Assembly: GCA_963809205.1 (NCBI GenBank)
Contig: CAWEIS010000010.1
Coordinates: forward strand, 1 to 64,000
Origin: DATLLN01 sp963809205
GTDB lineage: Bacteria; Actinomycetota; Thermoleophilia; Gaiellales; JAICJC01
DNA: 64,000 bases
Direction: 5' to 3'
The notes beneath the pieces are model-generated. The model was not told where the DNA came from. It made no database searches and was given only the letters and a program-made list of their open reading frames with translations. How positions within the stretch are numbered: position 1 is the first letter of the stretch; each line of letters starts with the position of its first letter. The position numbers and the translations under genes are program-made. Positions 8,120 through 16,042 of the stretch are shown in pieces.

Positions 8120-9088
8120 CTACCCCTCGCCGTAGGTGATCGTGTGACAGAGCCCGGGCAGGTCCCCGGCGGCCAGCCCGGCCATCACGGCCGGGAGCTC
8201 GTCGAAGCGCGACTCCCCGGTGACCAGCGCGTCGAAGGCGGGGTCGCGCAGCAGCTCGACGGCGAGCGCCAGCCGGTCGGCCGTCGTCCGCCGCGCGCTG
8301 CGTGCCGGGGAGACGGTGCCGACCTGGCTCGAGCGGATGCCCAGCCGGCCCACGTGGAACGACCCGCCCAGCGAGAGCCGGACCTCCGCGTCGCCATACC
8401 AGCTGAGGTCGATGACGGTGCCTTCGGGCGCGAGCAGGTCGAGCGACCGCTGGAGGCCCTCGGACGTCGCACTGGTGTGGACGACCAGGTCGCGGCCCTC
8501 GGCGGCGTCGGCCGGCAGCGCGAAGTCGACGCCGATGGCGGCCGCCACGCCTGCCCGGCCGGGATCGACGTCCACCAGCATGACCTCGATGGGGAACCGG
8601 CTGAGCAGGCGAGCGACGCAGCAGCCGACCATGCCGGCGCCGACGACCGCGACCCGGTCGCCGATCAGCGGAGCGGCGTCCCACAGCGCGTTGACGGCCG
8701 TCTCGACGATGCCTGCGAGCACGGCGCGGCCGGGAGGCACGTCCTCGGGCACCACGCACACCGCCGCCGACGGGACGACGTAGGCCGTCTGGTGCGGATA
8801 CAGGCAAAACACCGTGCGGCCGCGCAGCTCGGGCGGCCCCTGCTCGACCGCGCCGACGCTCAGGTAGCCGTACTTGAGCGGCCCCGGGAAGTCGCCCTCC
8901 TGGAACGGCGCCCGCATCGCGGCGTACTGGTGCGGCGGCACGCCGCCCCGGTAGACAAGCGTCTCGGTGCCGCGGCTGATGCCCGAGCGCACGGTGCGCA
9001 CCACCACGTCGTTGCGCCCCGGCTCGGGAAGCGTGACCCGCCGGATCTCCCCGTGGCCAGGTTTGCGCAACCAGAACGCGTGCGCCAT
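8120..9088 (-). CDS. Medium-chain (zinc-type) dehydrogenase/reductase
   Basis: 322 residues. GroES-like N-terminal half (SGISRGTETLVYRGG) and a Rossmann half with VAVVGAGMVGCCVARLL. The structural zinc loop is absent and the catalytic Cys of alcohol dehydrogenases is replaced (SGISRGTE), as in the BchC/threonine-dehydrogenase-like subgroup associated with biosynthetic clusters. Start set at ATG 9086-9088; an in-frame ATG at 9118 is possible. First gene of the six-gene operon; the promoter should lie in 9089-9179. Substrate unknown. Confidence 0.78.
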   Translation of the reverse strand: MAHAFWLRKPGHGEIRRVTLPEPGRNDVVVRTVRSGISRGTETLVYRGGVPPHQYAAMRAPFQEGDFPGPLKYGYLSVGAVEQGPPELRGRTVFCLYPHQTAYVVPSAAVCVVPEDVPPGRAVLAGIVETAVNALWDAAPLIGDRVAVVGAGMVGCCVARLLSRFPIEVMLVDVDPGRAGVAAAIGVDFALPADAAEGRDLVVHTSATSEGLQRSLDLLAPEGTVIDLSWYGDAEVRLSLGGSFHVGRLGIRSSQVGTVSPARSARRTTADRLALAVELLRDPAFDALVTGESRFDELPAVMAGLAAGDLPGLCHTITYGEG

Positions 9089-9179
9089 TTCTCGACCGTT
9101 CTCGCGCGAATCTCGCATCAGGTTTCTCTGGGGTTACGGGCGAAAGCCGCGCTTGGATGGCGGCGATCGCCCAGGGGTC

Positions 9180-9752
9180 CTACGCACCGCCCTCGGGGAG
9201 GGTCGGTTGGTCGGTCGGGTAGACGCCGACGGCGAAGCCATACATGGTCTCACCCGATCGCGGAAGCCGATCGAACTCGGCGGTCAGCTCCGCCATCCGT
9301 TCCCAGAACTCCGACGCCTGGGCCTCCGAGATGCGGGCGTGCCGGATGAACCCCCAGAGCTTCCCGTCCAGATAGGCCGCGGCCGACTCGCCGGCGGCGA
9401 CCTCGAAGTCGTTGAAGTCGCGAGGCAGCCGGTCGTCGCCGGCGCCCCGCTCGATCCCGACGTAGAACATCCGGGCGGTGCGGCCGTAGAACCGCTCCTC
9501 GATCGCCCGCACGCGCCGCGTCCGCACCACCTGCACCAGCCCGGCGTCGCCGAGCACCTTGACGTGATGGGCGACTGTGCTCTTGGGACGTTCGACGGCG
9601 GCCGCCAGCTCGGTGACCGTCGCCGCCCGCTCGTGGAGCAGCCCCAGGATCGTCGTGCGCAGAGGATGGCTGATCGCCTTGACCTGGTCGGGTCGGGTGA
9701 GTGCGATCCGGTCGGCCAGGTCGTAGTCCGGGGGAGACGAGTTGCGCTCCAT
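9180..9752 (-). CDS. ArsR-type winged-helix transcriptional regulator
   Basis: 190 residues. An N-terminal winged helix-turn-helix (TVTELAAAVERPKSTVAHHVKVL) is followed by a roughly 100-residue C-terminal part without recognisable metal-binding cysteines. It is divergently oriented from the hydrolase gene at 9818 with only 65 bp between, so it most likely controls that gene and itself. The intergenic stretch contains a repeated ATGG-(A)TCGATCA-like sequence (around 9751-9762 and 9790-9801) that could be the operator. Confidence 0.85.
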   Translation of the reverse strand: MERNSSPPDYDLADRIALTRPDQVKAISHPLRTTILGLLHERAATVTELAAAVERPKSTVAHHVKVLGDAGLVQVVRTRRVRAIEERFYGRTARMFYVGIERGAGDDRLPRDFNDFEVAAGESAAAYLDGKLWGFIRHARISEAQASEFWERMAELTAEFDRLPRSGETMYGFAVGVYPTDQPTLPEGGA

Positions 9753-9817
9753 GGTCGATCAGACTACCATTGCCGAATGTTCCGTTTATATGGATCGATC
9801 ACTCAGGAGGACTGAAC

Positions 9818-10384
9818 ATGAGCGAGGTCGTGCTGTATCACCACGTGCAGGGTCTGACCGAGGGCGTGCGGTCGTTCGCCGACGAGCTGCGGCGGGCGGG
9901 GCACACCGTGCACACGCCCGACCTGTTCGACGGTCGCACGTTCGACACGATCGAGGAGGGCATGGCCTTCGCGGGCGAGGCGGGCTTCGCCACCCTCGCC
10001 GAGCGGGGGGTGGCCGCCGCTCAGGGGGTCCGCCCCGAGGTGGTCTACGCGGGCTTCTCGTTCGGGGTGATGCCCGCCCAGCAGCTCGCGCAGACGCGGC
10101 CGGGCGCGCGCGGCGCCGCGCTGATGTCAGGGTGTCTGCCGGCCTCCGAGTTCGGGGATGCGTGGCCCGCAGGCGTCCCCGTGCAGGTGCACGGTAAGGA
10201 GGCCGACCCGTTCTTCGCCGAGGATCTCGAGGCTGCGCGCGCCCTTGTCGACTCGGCGGACCAGGCCGAGCTGTTCCTCTACCCGGGGGAGGAACACCTC
10301 TTCGCCGACTCCTCGCTGCCCGCGTACGACGCGGTCGCCGCCGCGTCGCTCACCGAGCGCGTACTGGCGTTCCTCGACGGGTGA
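9818..10384 (+). CDS. Dienelactone-hydrolase-family alpha/beta hydrolase (Ser variant)
   Basis: 188 residues. The nucleophile elbow is YAGFSFGVMPAQ (Ser instead of the Cys of classical dienelactone hydrolase), the acid is probably in HGKEADPFF and the His in YPGEEHLFAD. A strong AGGAGG at 9805-9810 sits seven bases before ATG 9818, deciding the start. Small cytosolic hydrolase of unknown substrate, likely regulated by the divergent ArsR protein. Confidence 0.83.
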   Translation: MSEVVLYHHVQGLTEGVRSFADELRRAGHTVHTPDLFDGRTFDTIEEGMAFAGEAGFATLAERGVAAAQGVRPEVVYAGFSFGVMPAQQLAQTRPGARGAALMSGCLPASEFGDAWPAGVPVQVHGKEADPFFAEDLEAARALVDSADQAELFLYPGEEHLFADSSLPAYDAVAAASLTERVLAFLDG

Positions 10385-10393
10385 GGGCGGCGA

Positions 10394-12126
10394 TCAGTCC
10401 CGCAGCTCGGGCAGGTCGTCCTCCCAGAACTCACCGGCCGCCCGCGGCACCGCCTGCTCGCCGGTGCCCAGCCGCTGCGACTCCTGGGCACGCAGCTCGA
10501 CGCGGCGGATCTTCCCCGAGATCGTCTTCGGCAGCTCGGCGAACTCCAGCCGGCGCACGCGCTTGAACGGCGCCAGGTGCGACGCGCGCGTAGGTCATGA
10601 TCGCCAGCGCGGTCTCGCGGGTGGGCTCGTGCCCGGATGCCAGTGCCACGTAGGCCTTGGGCACCGCCAGCCGCAGCGGCGTCCGGCGAGGGCACGACGG
10701 CGGCCTCGGCCACCGCCTCGTGCTCGATCAGCACGCTCTCGAGCTCGAACGGCGAGATCCGGTAGTCGGACGCCTTGAACACGTCGTCGGTGCGCCCCAC
10801 GTAGGTGATGTAGCCCTCGTCGTCTCTGCTAGCAACATCGCCGGTGTGGTAGTAGCCGCCCTCCATCGCCTCGGCGGTGCGCTGGGCGGAGTCGCGGTAG
10901 CCGGTCATCAGCGCCAGCGGCCGGCGGCCGAGGTCGATCGAGATCTCGCCCTCGTCCGCCTGCTCGCCCGTGATCGGATCGATCAGCGCCACGTGGTAGC
11001 CGGGCAGCGGCCGGCCCATCGATCCCAGCTTCAGCGGCTGGCCGGGCGGGTTGCCGATCTGGCAGGTGGTCTCGGTCTGGCCGTAGCCGTCGCGGATGGT
11101 GATGCCCCAGGCCGCACGCACCTGCTCGATCACCTCGGGGTTGAGCGGCTCGCCGGCGGCGGCCAGCTCGCGGGCGGGCACGCTCCAGCGGCCGAGATCC
11201 TCCTGGATCAGCATCCGCCAGACGGTCGGCGGCGCGCAGAACGTGGTGACGCCGCAGCGCACCATCTGGTCGAGCAGGTCGGGGGCGCTGAAGCGCTGCT
11301 GGTTCACGATCAGGACGGTCGCCTCGGCGTTCCAGGGCGCGAACACGTTGCTCCAGGCGTGCTTCGCCCAGCCCGGGGAGGACACGTTCAGGTGGACGTC
11401 GCCGGGCTGGATCCCGATCCAGTACATGGTCGACAGGTGGCCGATCGGGTAGGACGCGTGCGTGTGCTCGACCAGCTTGGGCTGGGCGGTGGTGCCGGAG
11501 GTGAAGTAGAGCAGCAGCGGGTCGTCAGCCTGGGTCGGGCCGTCGGGCGCGAACTCGGACGGCGCCTCACCCGAGGCGGCGTAGTCAAGCCAGCCGTCGA
11601 CCGCGCCGCCCACGGCGATTCGGGTGAAGTCGCCCGGCACCGTGTCGAACTTGCCGGCGTCGGCGGCGGTGACAACGACGTGGCGGGCGCTGCCGCGCTC
11701 GACCCGGTCGACCAGATCGTCCCGGCCGAGCAGCGTGGTCGCCGGGATGATCACGGCGCCCAGCTTGATCGCGGCGAGGATCGTCTCCCACAGCTCGACC
11801 TGGTTGCCCAGCATGACGATGACCTGGTCGCCGCGAGCGACGCCGTGGCCGCGCAGCCAGTTCGCCACCTGGTTCGACCGCGCCGACAGCTGCGCGAACG
11901 AGAGCACCTCGTCGCTGCCGTCGGGTGCGACCACCCGCAGGGCGGGGCGATCGTTGCCGGCGGCGATAACGTCGAACCAGTCGAGCGCCCAGTTGAACTC
12001 GGCGAGCACCGGCCAGCGGAAGTCCCGATATGCCGCGGCGTAGTCCTCACGCTGGTCGAGCAGCTGGTCGCGGAGGGCTCGGAACGTCTCGGTGGCGGTC
12101 GACGTGGCTGCCTGTGTCCGGTTCAC
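10394..12126 (-). CDS. AMP-forming acyl-CoA synthetase (two frameshifts near the 3' end)
   Basis: ANL-superfamily core motifs are all present: LLYFTSGTTAQPKLVEHTH (phosphate loop), GYGQTETT, GYYHTGDVA with GRTDDVFKASDYRISP, and, after frame correction, LPKTISGKIRRVELR with the catalytic Lys. The frame breaks at about 10680 (one extra base before CCGCTGCGGCTGGC) and again in the GCGCGCG run at about 10585, after which the protein ends at TGA 10394-10396. GTG start overlaps the upstream gene stop (GTGA, 12123-12126). Likely activates a medium-chain or aromatic acid; both breaks look like sequencing errors. Confidence 0.82.
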
Positions 12127-12608
12127 TTCGCGTCGGTGAAGGCTGCCCGCAGCTGCTGCTCCTGCTCTGCGGGGAGGTCGGAGAAGATCAAGCGGATCGA
12201 CCGTGAGGCTCCGCCGAACGCCTCGACCATCCGATCGCGGTTTCCAGGCTCCGCAATCAGGAAGAGCAGTGAGCTGCCTTTCGTGACCTCGCTCCGAAGC
12301 CGGGACAATGCGGCCGCGTCGAGCCCAGCTTGGCGCAGCGCTTCCGGAATCTCGCCGGCGCGGTTTTCCGGTTCATCGCCGGACAAGAGCAGGTTGAAGG
12401 TCGCGCGCCAGAACCCTCGCCCCATCGTGCCCTTGGCGAATCGGCCGAGCAGCTGTGTCGTCTGCGGCTTGGCTTGATCCTCGGCCCACTCGATGGTGGC
12501 GGCGTCGGTCAGTTGCGCGGCGCCTTCCCGCGCCAACGTGTCGACCCGCGCTCCCGCGCTGACAGCGCCACCCGGCGAGTCGAACTTCCAGACGGTCAAG
12601 TTCGACAT
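12123..12608 (-). CDS. DUF1269-like small membrane-associated protein
   Basis: 161 residues. Opening SNLTVWKFDSPGGA, the central AATIEWAEDQAKPQTTQ and the closing LLFLIAEPGNRDRMVEAF resemble DUF1269 proteins, in which a short glycine-rich hydrophobic part (here around GTMGRGFWRATFNLLL) sits mid-protein. ATG 12606-12608; the stop overlaps the GTG of the acyl-CoA synthetase. Function unknown; stress-response roles have been suggested for the family. Confidence 0.6.
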   Translation of the reverse strand: MSNLTVWKFDSPGGAVSAGARVDTLAREGAAQLTDAATIEWAEDQAKPQTTQLLGRFAKGTMGRGFWRATFNLLLSGDEPENRAGEIPEALRQAGLDAAALSRLRSEVTKGSSLLFLIAEPGNRDRMVEAFGGASRSIRLIFSDLPAEQEQQLRAAFTDAK

Positions 12609-12674
12609 CTCTGCCCCACGATATCCGATCGGCGCGCGCGTGCCGGGTACGATTGATCCGGAGGTTCTGCGGCG

Positions 12675-13181
12675 ATGCGCGTGCTTTACCTTCTGCGGCA
12701 TGCGAAGTCCAGCTGGGCGGATGACACCCTGGCCGATCACGAGCGCCCGCTCGCCAACCGCGGCGTCCGGAATGCGGAGCGGATGGCCGCGCACCTGCTC
12801 GATGTCCACGTCGAGCCGGATCTGGTGCTCTGCTCATCCGCCGTTCGCACCCGGCAGACGCTCGACCTCGTCAAGCGGTCGCTAGGCGAGGCGCCCGTCC
12901 AGATCGAAGACGGCCTGTACGGAGCGCCGGCCGACGCGCTGCTGGAGCGCCTGCGCGCCGTCCCCGAATCCGTTCAGTCGGTGCTCCTGATCGGCCACAA
13001 CCCTGGCATCCAGGACCTCGCCGTGCGTCTGGCAGCGCCCGGCCCACGCCTCGAGGAGCTGACGACGAAGTTCCCGACCGGCGCGCTCGCGACGCTCGCG
13101 CTCGGCAGCCAGACGTGGCCGAGCGTGCACCAGGGGGACGCCTCGCTGGTCGACTTCGCCATACCCAGACGGCTCGACTGA
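12675..13181 (+). CDS. SixA-type phosphohistidine phosphatase (histidine phosphatase superfamily)
   Basis: 168 residues. N-terminal LLRHAKSSW carries the RHA/RHG catalytic His, with a second His in LLIGHNPG; short size fits SixA rather than phosphoglycerate mutase. A GGAGG sits about nine bases before ATG 12675. Divergent from the DUF1269-like gene across 66 bp. May dephosphorylate a phosphohistidine protein or a small phosphate ester. Confidence 0.88.
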   Translation: MRVLYLLRHAKSSWADDTLADHERPLANRGVRNAERMAAHLLDVHVEPDLVLCSSAVRTRQTLDLVKRSLGEAPVQIEDGLYGAPADALLERLRAVPESVQSVLLIGHNPGIQDLAVRLAAPGPRLEELTTKFPTGALATLALGSQTWPSVHQGDASLVDFAIPRRLD

Positions 13182-13232
13182 GGCTTCCGGCCGTGAACCG
13201 CCTGGGTGCCCACAGAGCCAAGCGGAGCGGAA

Positions 13233-13250
13233 TACTTGACCGGTCAAGTA
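13233..13250. promoter_or_regulatory. Perfect 18-bp palindrome, likely repressor operator
   Basis: TACTTGACCGGTCAAGTA is its own reverse complement and ends 13 bp before ATG 13264 of the luciferase-like gene. Length and symmetry fit a TetR- or MarR-type dimer site. A related half site occurs upstream of the dehydrogenase gene at 31018. No such regulator is encoded next to it. Confidence 0.6.
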
Positions 13251-13263
13251 CGTTGTGACGGGT

Positions 13264-14352
13264 ATGGAACATTCGAAGAAGATCGGCTTCCTCTCGTTCG
13301 GCGCCTGGCATCCAGCCGGAGGGCTCACATACACCGGGGGCGACGCGCTCCATCAGACGGTCGAGCTCGCCGTCGCTGCCGAGGAGATCGGCATCGACGG
13401 GGCGTTCGTCCGAGTCCACCACTTCGCACAGCAGCTCTCGTCCCCGTTCCCGCTGCTGGCGGCGATCGGCGTCAGGACGAGCCGCATCGAGATCGGCACG
13501 GGCGTCATCGACATGCGCTACGAGAACGCGCTCTATATGGCCGAGGAGGCCGCGGCGGCAGACCTGCTGGCGGGCGGTCGGCTTCAGCTCGGGGTCAGTC
13601 GCGGCTCGCCCGAGCCGGCGTGGCACGGCGCCGAGGCTTTTGGCTACTCGCTTGATCGTGAGCAGGCGCGTGAGAAGACAGCGCTGCTTCGGGCTGCGAT
13701 CGCCGGTGCAGGCGTCGTCCACGCCGATGCGGGCGGCCGCCCCGGCGAGGCGATGCTCGCCGTTCAGCCTCAATCGCCGGGACTTGCCGATCGCATCTGG
13801 TGGGGCTCCGGCACGCGCCAGAGCGCGGTGTGGGCGGGCGAGCAGGGCCTGAACCTGATGAGCTCAACGCTTCTGCTGGAGGACACGCAGGTGCCGTTCG
13901 ATCAGCTCCAGGCCGAGCAGATCACGCTGTTCCGGGAAGCCTGGACGAACGCCGGTCATGCCGGCGATCCGCGGGTGTCCATCAGCCGCACTGTCATGCC
14001 GATCACCTCCGACCTCGACCGTCGGCTGTTCGGCGGAGACGCAAGCGAGGATCAGGTCGGCTGGCTCGACGGCGCCATCAGTCGCTTCGGCCGGAGCTAC
14101 ATCGGAGAGCCCGACCGGATGGCGGACGAGCTCGCCCAAGACGCCGCCGTTCAGGCCGCCGACACCATCCTCCTCACCGTACCGAGCCAGCTCGGTGTCG
14201 ACTACAACGCAGCGATGCTCGAAACGATCGCCCGCGACATCGCGCCCGGCTTCGGCTGGAGGCCGAACAACTTGACCGAGGCCGATCGGAACCACGCGTC
14301 GCCCGCCCACGGAACGGACGGCGACATTCCCGAGTCGCTACGCTCGGGCTGA
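13264..14352 (+). CDS. Luciferase-like (LLM class) flavin-dependent oxidoreductase
   Basis: About 362 residues. Typical features: KIGFLSFGAW at strand 1, GAFVRVHHFAQQ, the TSRIEIGTGVIDMRYENALYMAEEAAAADLL barrel block (short pieces only seen in LLM enzymes) and RLQLGVSRGSPEP. These enzymes use FMNH2 or F420; actinobacterial versions are often F420-dependent, but the cofactor cannot be fixed here. ATG 13264 chosen over GTG 13255. The palindrome just upstream indicates tight repression. Codon bias is looser than in the ribosomal block. Confidence 0.82.
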   Translation: MEHSKKIGFLSFGAWHPAGGLTYTGGDALHQTVELAVAAEEIGIDGAFVRVHHFAQQLSSPFPLLAAIGVRTSRIEIGTGVIDMRYENALYMAEEAAAADLLAGGRLQLGVSRGSPEPAWHGAEAFGYSLDREQAREKTALLRAAIAGAGVVHADAGGRPGEAMLAVQPQSPGLADRIWWGSGTRQSAVWAGEQGLNLMSSTLLLEDTQVPFDQLQAEQITLFREAWTNAGHAGDPRVSISRTVMPITSDLDRRLFGGDASEDQVGWLDGAISRFGRSYIGEPDRMADELAQDAAVQAADTILLTVPSQLGVDYNAAMLETIARDIAPGFGWRPNNLTEADRNHASPAHGTDGDIPESLRSG

Positions 14353-14452
14353 ACTCGTAACGGACTAAGGACTTCCTGGATTCGATCGCCGGAGGGCTGA
14401 GGCACGATGCCGCTGGGGACGAAGCTCGGAGAGGAGTCAGGGACGTGCTGGC

Positions 14453-15124
14453 ATGACTGCACCCGGAACGACGATCGACACGACCGCCGCCAAGCGAGCA
14501 GCACTCGCTGATCCCGAATCGCGGGAGTACCTCCGAAAAGCGGATCCGGTCCTCGCGCGGCTGATTGATGCGCGGCCCGACTTCCGTCCGAGGGCGTGGA
14601 TCGCCGAGCTCCCACCGCTCGATGCCTTCGGGACACTCGTCTTCCAGGTCGTGGGTCAGCAGTTGTCCGTCGCCGCGACACGCACGATCGTGTCTCGGAT
14701 CGAGGAACGCTTCGGTGGACGTCTGCCGACGCCGGCCGAGCTCCTCGCAGCAGATCCGCAGGTGCTTCGTTCGGCCGGACTCTCAGCGCGCAAGGGCGCG
14801 ACGCTGCTGGCACTCGCGGAGCGATTCGTCGATGGCCGCCTGAGCTACGACGCCTTTGCTCGCATGACGGACGTCGAGGTCGAGGCGGCGCTGACCGAAG
14901 TGCCAGGGATCGGACCCTGGTCGGCTCATGGGTTTCTGCTCGTCGCACTCGACCGGCCCGATGTCTTCCTGACAGGCGACGTCGCGCTGCGGCGCGCGAT
15001 TCAGCGCCTGTACGGATTCGACCAGGTACCGACCCGGGAGGAGTTGATCGAAATCTCGGACCGCTGGCGGCCGTACCGCAGCCTCGCCGTAAGTTATGTC
15101 TTCGCGTCGGAGTACGCCGGATGA
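14453..15124 (+). CDS. DNA-3-methyladenine glycosylase II (AlkA-like, HhH-GPD family)
   Basis: 223 residues. The helix-hairpin-helix is LTEVPGIGPWSAHGFL and the catalytic Asp is probably in FLTGDVALRRA; GQQLSVAATRTI precedes. Removes alkylated purines in base excision repair in the cytoplasm. Start at ATG 14453 follows a roughly 100-bp gap (14353-14452) in which I see nothing else. Slightly overlaps nothing downstream; the FMN-reductase start follows 34 bp after the stop. Confidence 0.85.
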   Translation: MTAPGTTIDTTAAKRAALADPESREYLRKADPVLARLIDARPDFRPRAWIAELPPLDAFGTLVFQVVGQQLSVAATRTIVSRIEERFGGRLPTPAELLAADPQVLRSAGLSARKGATLLALAERFVDGRLSYDAFARMTDVEVEAALTEVPGIGPWSAHGFLLVALDRPDVFLTGDVALRRAIQRLYGFDQVPTREELIEISDRWRPYRSLAVSYVFASEYAG

Positions 15125-15158
15125 ACAATCCGCTCGGCGACGTCAACCTGATCCGATT

Positions 15159-15788
15159 GTGACCGAGCGTCTCGCGATCGTCGGGCTTGGTGGATCGTTG
15201 GCGCGGGCTTCGCGGAGTCTGGCCGCGCTGCGAGTCGCGCTCGACGGTGCCGCTGAAGCGGGAGCCGCCACCACGCTTTTGAACCTGCGAGAGCTCGATC
15301 TGCCCATGTACGACCCGGACGACGCAGTGGAGCTGCCGCCGGCCGCCTCACTCCTGATCGAAGCCTGCTACGGGGCTGATGGGATGCTTTGGAGCAGCCC
15401 GATGTACCAGGGAACTGTTTCGGGCGCGTTCAAGAACGCGCTCGACTGGCTGCACGCGCTCGGCTCGCGCGAACCGCCGTTCCTGCACGACCAGGTGATC
15501 GGCCTGATCAGCGCCGCTGGCGGCACCCAGGGACTGCAAGCGATCAACACGATGGAGTTCGCTGTCCGGGCGCTGCGCGGCTGGGCCGTCCCCTATGTGG
15601 TTCCGGTCGCCTCCGCTGTCCGCGTGTTCGACTCCGCAGGCCGCCTCACCGACGAAAGCGTCGAACTGCAGCTCAGGACGTTAGGAGCCGAGGTGGTGCG
15701 CGTCGCCACTCGCTTCACAGACGACGGCACGGCGCAGCGCGCCCGAGCGTGCGAAGAGTCGGCCGAGCGCGTTGCCGCAGCCGGGTAG
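15159..15788 (+). CDS. NADPH-dependent FMN reductase family protein
   Basis: 209 residues with a flavodoxin-like fold: AIVGLGGSLARASRS as the phosphate loop, LRELDLPMYDPDD, MYQGTVSGAFKNALDWL and LISAAGGTQGLQAI are characteristic. GTG 15159 is taken because the fold begins six residues later; the frame is open further upstream across the end of AlkA but has no family similarity there. Might supply reduced flavin to the luciferase-like enzyme nearby; this is inference. Confidence 0.83.
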   Translation: MTERLAIVGLGGSLARASRSLAALRVALDGAAEAGAATTLLNLRELDLPMYDPDDAVELPPAASLLIEACYGADGMLWSSPMYQGTVSGAFKNALDWLHALGSREPPFLHDQVIGLISAAGGTQGLQAINTMEFAVRALRGWAVPYVVPVASAVRVFDSAGRLTDESVELQLRTLGAEVVRVATRFTDDGTAQRARACEESAERVAAAG

Positions 15789-15848
15789 TGGGTCTGTCCG
15801 CCATGTATGAAGACATCGGTTCCCGGGGACTTCAACGGACCCGGCGCG

Positions 15849-15898
15849 GTGGTGGGGGAGGGGTTCGAACTCCCGGCGAGGCTGCCCCGCTGCCGGTT
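15849..15898 (-). other. tRNA-3'-half-like remnant
   Basis: On the minus strand a GTTCGAAC T-loop core lies in GGGAGTTCGAACCCC, preceded by a hairpin like a class II variable arm (GCGGGG-CAG-CCTCGC) and followed by CTCCCCCACCA, which looks like an acceptor 3' strand with CCA. No matching 5' acceptor strand (GGGGGAG) or D-arm is found upstream and the T-stem has a mismatch, so it is not a functional tRNA. Could be an old integration-site fragment. The rest of 15789-16042 shows nothing else. Confidence 0.3.
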
Positions 15899-16042
15899 TC
15901 CACGACAGCGTCGAGTCGGGTCAACCATCGGGTTCATGAACGGTCTGAGCACCTCGCAGCGCTCTCAACGCGGGCCGCGTTGCAGGCCAAGTTCGACGGG
16001 TGTAGGTTGTGGAGGTCGTTGCGATCGAGCCGGGGGTGAGCG

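Noticed and set aside
5844..8807. A 987-codon minus-strand frame that would fuse dehydrogenase antisense, glycosyltransferase and methyltransferase
   Set aside because: The join arises from a frame break in the glycosyltransferase; coupled GTGA/ATGA overlaps show separate genes.
10560..10700. Programmed frameshifting in the acyl-CoA synthetase
   Set aside because: No slippery heptamer or pseudoknot; two shifts in 100 bp and the similar errors elsewhere favour sequencing error.
13236..13259. TTGACC of the palindrome as a -35 box for the luciferase-like gene
   Set aside because: The -10 would overlap the start codon; the perfect symmetry is better explained as an operator.
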